Positions 58,901-64,000 of a stretch of 64,000 nt of DNA are shown here, one piece after another (position 1 is the first letter of the stretch; every line of letters begins with the position of its first letter). The translations under genes were made by a program, and so were the position numbers. Source of the stretch: Welwitschia mirabilis (lineage: Eukaryota; Gnetophyta; Gnetopsida; Welwitschiales); contig JBOZIK010000001.1 in the NCBI GenBank assembly GCA_051453625.1, positions 271,230,256 through 271,294,255 of the forward strand, given 5' to 3'. The notes beneath the pieces are model-generated. The model ran no database searches, was not told the DNA's origin, and was given only the letters and a program-made list of their open reading frames with translations.

Positions 58901-59695
58901 AAATGTTAATATGAATTTGTTATGATTCACGATAAATTTTTTCACAAGATTATTATAAATTATTATTGAAATAAGAAAAGTATGCCCTTGTGTTTATTAA
59001 TCTATAATCCAAGAAACATTTAAAGCTTAACTAGATGTCTCATCTCAAAGTTATCATTTATTAATTTGGTAAAGTCATGAGATAATGAATCTAATGTAGA
59101 ACTGAGTATAATATGATCTACATATATTTGTCCTAATAGAAAAGTAGTCCTATTTTTTTCTTTTTAATTGATGAAAAATCTCTTGCCTATTTTAATTTTT
59201 AGAAATTTATATTTAAATAAAATAAGGTAAGTTTTCAATATCATGCCCTAAGAGATAGCTTTAATTCATAGAGTGCCTTATTTAACTTGTAACCATGTTT
59301 AGGATATTCTAGTTTCTTAAATTAGAAGGCTATTTAACATATAATGATTTATTTAAAGTGTAATTTAAGAAATAATTTTTACATCTATTTGGTATATTTT
59401 AAAATTATAAACATAAGAAAGTGCAAGAAGTATTTTAATTAACTCTAATCTATCTATGAAATAAAATGTCACTTCAAGTTTTATGCCTTTCATCTAGAAT
59501 AATTCCTAAGACATAGATCTTATTCTATTTATAATTAATTTAGATTTCTTATTTAATTTATTCTTGAAATCCAGTTTTATTTCAATGATATTATGATCCT
59601 TCAATCTATTAATAAGTTCCCAGAATTCATTCTTATTAAGTTAATTTATCTCATCTTACATGACATTCATCTAATTTTTATTATCTCTAGATTTT
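58901..59695 (-). pseudogene. Copia reverse transcriptase relic (C3)
   Basis: From 59,640 on the minus strand: FWELINRLKDHNIIEIKLDF then KNKLNKKSKLIINRIRSM, RLELIKILLALSYVYNFKIY then QIDVKII, TWLQVK-GTL (finger/palm), then LLGQIYVDHIILSSTLDSLS (59,085-59,140) and FEMRHLVKL, FLGL. This follows the text of copia reverse transcriptases whose active site reads V-Q-I-Y-V-D-D-I-I-F-G-S, typical of Sirevirus and related lineages. The second catalytic Asp is His (59,113-59,115). Gag, protease and integrase are missing: LTR7 begins about 20 bp beyond the RT start. Confidence 0.8.
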
Positions 59696-59712
59696 TAAAA
59701 GATCTTGGATTC

Positions 59713-60949
59713 TATTGTAGTGTGTATTCATGCAATTATTAAGTTCTTAGGAATTCTTATTAATCACAATTACTTGTATAAAACACATGCTAGTATAGAC
59801 AAGATTTAATCCAAGTTTCATAATCTATTGAAGGCACTAACATGAGAAGTTAGATAATTGATTTGAGCAAAGTATTTTTGGTATTTTCTATTAAGTAAAT
59901 GAAAATAAAAATAATGTAAAAATAAAATTCAAGAGAAATGCAAATGCAATGCTTATAAATGAGATGTAAATTAAAATATCCTAAGTAATAGATCTATTTG
60001 ACCACCAATCTTCCTATCACAGCGATAGGAAGTTATATCCTAAGTTAATTAGAAATATTATCACTAAATCCTAATCAATATAAGTGATAAGGTATATTAA
60101 ATAGAATATAATGAAATTCAACTATTCTACTTATAGAAATATAATAACAAATGAAATGCAAACACTAAACTAATAATATTAATCTTAACAAAGGTTTTCC
60201 TTATGATCTAGATTAACTATGAAACTATCACAAAATCATAGCCAATATAAATCATAAGGGAGATGCACATAATGAAAACAAAGCAAACTTCTCTTATTAA
60301 TCTCAAATCAAGCATTCAATTATAAAGTAGCAACACCTCAATGGAGGATACATATCCTAACACTAAAGAAAACTTCTCTTAATAGATATAGATAAACCTC
60401 TTGCCATTTGATCTTCCATCACAACATTGTCAGGTATAAAAGATAGTAAGAAATAAGGGAAAGAGAGTATTTTGTTTTTACATAGAAGTTTCCAGAAATA
60501 GAAAACCATAATGACTTGGAAAAAATCCTAATAATGTAGAGGAGCACATGGCACCATTACAAAATTAGATTTGATGTTAGTTAAGAAATAGTTATTATTC
60601 TAACTATCGTCGAAATGATTATGGAGATGATGTTACATTAGAAAAGATGACATTATCTTTTAACTTTAATCCAAGTGAGCATTACTATCATCCTAATTAT
60701 CGTGGATATGATAGGTTTCTTAAGATATTTAGTTAAGAGAAATCAGTTACCTAGATCATTGGTCTTCTCCTCAAAATGCTAAGTATCAAAATCTATCTAA
60801 AACTACTTCAAATATACTAAGAATTGAATTTTTTTATGATCATCCCATCAACTCTCCATAATCATCAAAATTTTATTTAAACTTATCTAAATGTCCTAAA
60901 AAAGTGCTTAAAGTACCCCATCAAATATATATAATTTGGCATCACAACA
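59713..60949 (-). repeat. LTR7 (3' LTR of E6)
   Basis: About 1.24 kb, from TATTGTAGTGTG to ATCACAACA. It contains all LTR-X landmarks: CATGCTAGTATAGACAAG, CCACCAATCTTCCTATCA, AACAAAGGTTTTCCTTATGA, CACCTCAATGGAGGATAC, two dyad motifs (60,598-60,635 and 60,690-60,715) and AAGTACCCCATCAAATATAT. A perfect polypurine tract follows on its right. Confidence 0.8.
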
Positions 60950-60950
60950 T

Positions 60951-60962
60951 AGCCCCCCACTT
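60951..60962 (-). other. Polypurine tract of E6
   Basis: The minus strand reads AAGTGGGGGGCT, one base from the LTR start. It is the best preserved tract of the family and the reference for the others. Confidence 0.85.
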
Positions 60963-63445
60963 AGCCTTATTAGTCCTTGACAAAGTAAGTGATCAACCAC
61001 AAATTGCAAGTTAAATTGATTAACATAAATAGTAACTAGAAAAAGGTACATTGAGTTGAAAAATTTTTACCATGCAATATCAAGTAGAAAACTTGTAAAA
61101 TAATGTAGTACCTATGTGGACTGTGTAATAGGAGGTTTATCCTATATGTTACTTGGACAACAATGGGGATGACAAGCTCAAAAAATTAGAAAGAAAGTTA
61201 AGCGTGTGTGAACATGATCATCAAAAAATCCAAGTACTAAAATCTTCATTATCCCCTTACTTAAAATTTTTATCACATTGCAAAATAGAAATTGAATGTC
61301 ATACACAAAAATCATCATAAATTATAATCATGGTAACTCAAAAAAATGATGATGCGTATCTATAATCAAAACAATCATAACTCAAAATGATATGTATAAA
61401 TAAATTAGTGAGTTTTAAGCATAATCCATAAGGGATAAAGACATTAAAGATAATCATGACATCACTCTCCTTATGATGCTATAGTAAAGTTTACATGGAA
61501 TCTCATAGGTGGAAGTGGAGAGGGAGAATGTTCTTCTTCATTTAAAAAGTGCATACTAAGAGCCTACTAAAATAGTAGATGTAGAGGCCCGTTAAACAAT
61601 ACCCAGCATATCACATAAATAATATGAAATCATAACCAAACTAGAAGATCTTATATATGTATTATGAAAGCTAAAAGATAACCTCTATAATTAAAATTTT
61701 TGCTCAAAGTATTTTAGAAGTATGTCTTGCCCCCTACTTATGAATCAATACATCCTGTATTACATTAATATAAGAAGAAAAAGATAACAATGCATCTTAG
61801 GTATTCTTCACCTTTTTCATCTAGATGATCAAGCAGATGATAGGCCTCTAAGAAAGATTGACAAAAAAAAAAAAAAAAAAAGTGAAGTAAAGTAAAGTAA
61901 GTGAGTCAGTAATAGCAATAATGAGGTCTTAGAAAGTCTTTATGAAGTTTAAAAGATGGATAAAAGCTAAGAAATCATCACTAAAAAAGCATGAAAAAGA
62001 GAAGAAATCAAGGTAGGAAAATGAGTATTAGGACAGGATCATGATAATGCATCAAGTAGAAAGAGGTAATACTAAAAAAATCATCAAATGTGCCTAAACT
62101 CAAAATTATTTAAAAATTTCAAGTGCATTCTAAAATTTGAAAAGATACTAAAAGAATAGATGGAAAAATTTATCATCATGAATTAAAGAAACATCATCTA
62201 TCAAATTTCTAAAAGAAGGTCAACTCCTAGAGATTAAAAAAAACTATGACTATTTAAAAAAAAAAGGAAGAAAACTATTAAATGATTAAGTCATAAGTAT
62301 GATGATGAAACAGTATAGAAATGACTTTGAAATTCCAAGTAAAATAACTAATGAAAACAAAATAAAAAATGGACAACTAGGAACATGAAGAATATTTTAT
62401 ACCTATCTTAAATTCTAATCTAGCAAAGTTCCTTAGTAGAAATCATAAAATTACCTAATTAATGATGCATGACATGATGTAAAACTTAATAAAATATCAC
62501 TCAAATAGGTAGTACTTATGACAATACTAAGTAAATTAATGTTTTTAATTAATAAATGATAAGATCAAAAGATACTTAGAAATGGACTTACTTGTTTACA
62601 TTCGAAAACTACACTAGAATTTGAAGAAGTAAAATGATCATGAGGAAATATTATATGCTCAATACATCTTAGAAATAAACAATGCCTTTAATAATATTGA
62701 GAACATCACTGATTTTATAGCCTCTAAGTGATAATTATTTTTCCATGATAAGGGGTATGAAATCATTGTTAGAGAAGTAAGGATGCACAAAACATAGTCA
62801 ACTGATCCNNNNNNNNNNNNNNNNNNNNNNNNNNNNNNNNNNNNNNNNNNNNNNNNNNNNNNNNNNNNNNNNNNNNNNNNNNNNNNNNNNNNNNNNNNNN
62901 NNNNNNNNNNNNNNNNNNNNNNNNNNNNNNNNNNNNNNNNNNNNNNNNNNNNNNNNNNNNNNNNNNNNNNNNNNNNNNNNNNNNNNNNNNNNNNNNNNNN
63001 NNNNNNNNNNNNNNNNNNNNNNNNNNNNNNNNNNNNNNNNNNNNNNNNNNNNNNNNNNNNNNNNNNNNNNNNNNNNNNNNNNNNNNNNNNNNNNNNNNNN
63101 NNNNNNNNNNNNNNNNNNNNNNNNNNNNNNNNNNNNNNNNNNNNNNNNNNNNNNNNNNNNNNNNNNNNNNNNNNNNNNNNNNNNNNNNNNNNNNNNNNNN
63201 NNNNNNNNNNNNNNNNNNNNNNNNNNNNNNNNNNNNNNNNNNNNNNNNNNNNNNNNNNNNNNNNNNNNNNNNNNNNNNNNNNNNNNNNNNNNNNNNNNNN
63301 NNNNNNNNNNNNNNNNNNNNNNNNNNNNNNNNNNNNNNNNNNNNNNNNNNNNNNNNNNNNNNNNNNNNNNNNNNNNNNNNNNNNNNNNNNNNNNNNNNNN
63401 NNNNNNNNNNNNNNNNNNNNNNNNNNNNNNNNNNNNNNNNNNNNN

Positions 63446-63515
<70 letters not shown>

Positions 63516-64000
63516 TCTCACAAAAGTAGCAAAATATTAAATAAGGAAGAATACACCTAGATAATTAATAACTTATATCATTAAAAGAAAATAAAATAAT
63601 AAATACGTCTTCTTTCAAAATGAATTTTATAGATGTACAAATCTCTTAAGATTAGATGAATTAAATCTTATCACTTTAAAATACTCAAGTAAAATATTAT
63701 TAATCATGGTTACTTCATAAAGTAATACATAAGTCAAGTTAAAGATGTTTTAATAATATGATAATGTTCATCAAAGGAACTAATTAAGAAAGAACTCAGA
63801 CGATGGTAGAAGGGAAGTGATCCTCATTAAAAGGGGCTTTCAAGATAACTGCTTCTATCATGTTAAAGGTTTGATCAGAATGTGTTTCATAGAGTTCTAA
63901 CCTTTGTCTATTAACTTGCTAGATTTTCATAGTATTTGGATTAAAAATTTTAATTAAGTTATTAAAATGTAATTTTTCTAAAAGATAAGAAACTAATCAT
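60963..64000 (-). mobile_element. E6 3' interior module, runs off the window
   Basis: Collinear with E2 16,842-19,300: the TAGCCTTATTAGTCC start, the TTACTTGGACAACAATGGGG dyad region (61,150), TGCCCCCTACTTATGAATCA (61,727), AATGCCTTTAATAATATTGA (62,683), AGAGAAGTAAGGATGCACAA (62,770) and CAGACGATGGTAGAAGG (63,798). A 19 bp A run lies at 61,863-61,881 and a 637-N gap at 62,809-63,445. The gag-pro part should lie beyond 64,000. Confidence 0.65.
62809..63513. repeat. 637-N gap followed by (TC)n-(CA)n microsatellite
   Basis: N at 62,809-63,445, then about 30 TC units to 63,504 and a short CA run. The RERERE frames across it are artefacts. Confidence 0.95.

Noticed and set aside
62659-63513. Arg-Glu repeat open frame on the minus strand
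   Set aside because: It is a TC microsatellite plus a 637-N gap.

Overview
The window looks like a repeat-filled intergenic stretch of a flowering-plant nuclear genome from a draft short-read assembly. It is very AT-rich and has ten runs of N, most of exactly 100. I found no host gene, tRNA, rRNA or intact transposon gene. Everything recognisable is decayed LTR retrotransposon (Ty3/gypsy Athila/Tat-like, Ty1/copia, a chromovirus-type pair) plus one LINE fragment. Many substitutions in recognisable motifs are C-to-T or G-to-A, as expected from long-term deamination of methylated, silenced DNA. The species cannot be named from the sequence.

Layout. 1-7,991: paired LTR relics of a minus-strand gypsy/chromovirus-type element whose interior is only about 115 bp. 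7,992-15,685: plus-strand Athila/Tat-like element E1 (tRNA-type primer site at 8,961, polypurine tract at 14,594) with a ~1.1 kb inverted repeat inside. 15,686-32,484: a chain of four same-orientation LTRs (~1.1-1.2 kb, minus strand) separated by three interiors (E2, E3, E4) carrying gag, and in E2 and E3 protease, but no reverse transcriptase or integrase; a solo LTR with target-site duplication sits inside E3. 32,485-43,483: Athila-type integrase (minus), a chromovirus-like integrase scrap (plus), a ~105 bp tandem repeat and a copia pol (plus), ending in a fifth LTR with its primer site. 43,484-46,890: plus-strand Athila gag-protease-RT-RNase H. 46,910-47,880: LINE ORF1 with two zinc knuckles. 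48,000-48,789: another LTR of the chained family. 48,790-54,828: a copia element (minus) recognisable from LTR to LTR. 55,880-59,690: a second minus-strand copia pol, with an unusual extra ORF remnant on its 3' side. 59,713-64,000: seventh LTR of the chained family and its 3' interior, running out of the window.

The dominant theme is one family (called LTR-X here): LTRs with TGTTG...CAACA ends, a GCGCC-type primer site, a purine tract of the form AAGTGGGGGGCT, interiors that keep gag and protease only, and a conserved 2.5-3 kb noncoding 3' module. It occurs as a chained array, and E5 (31,251-43,483) may be the integrase-bearing relative that supplied the missing enzymes. None of the proteins could work as read: every reading frame is broken by stops and shifts.
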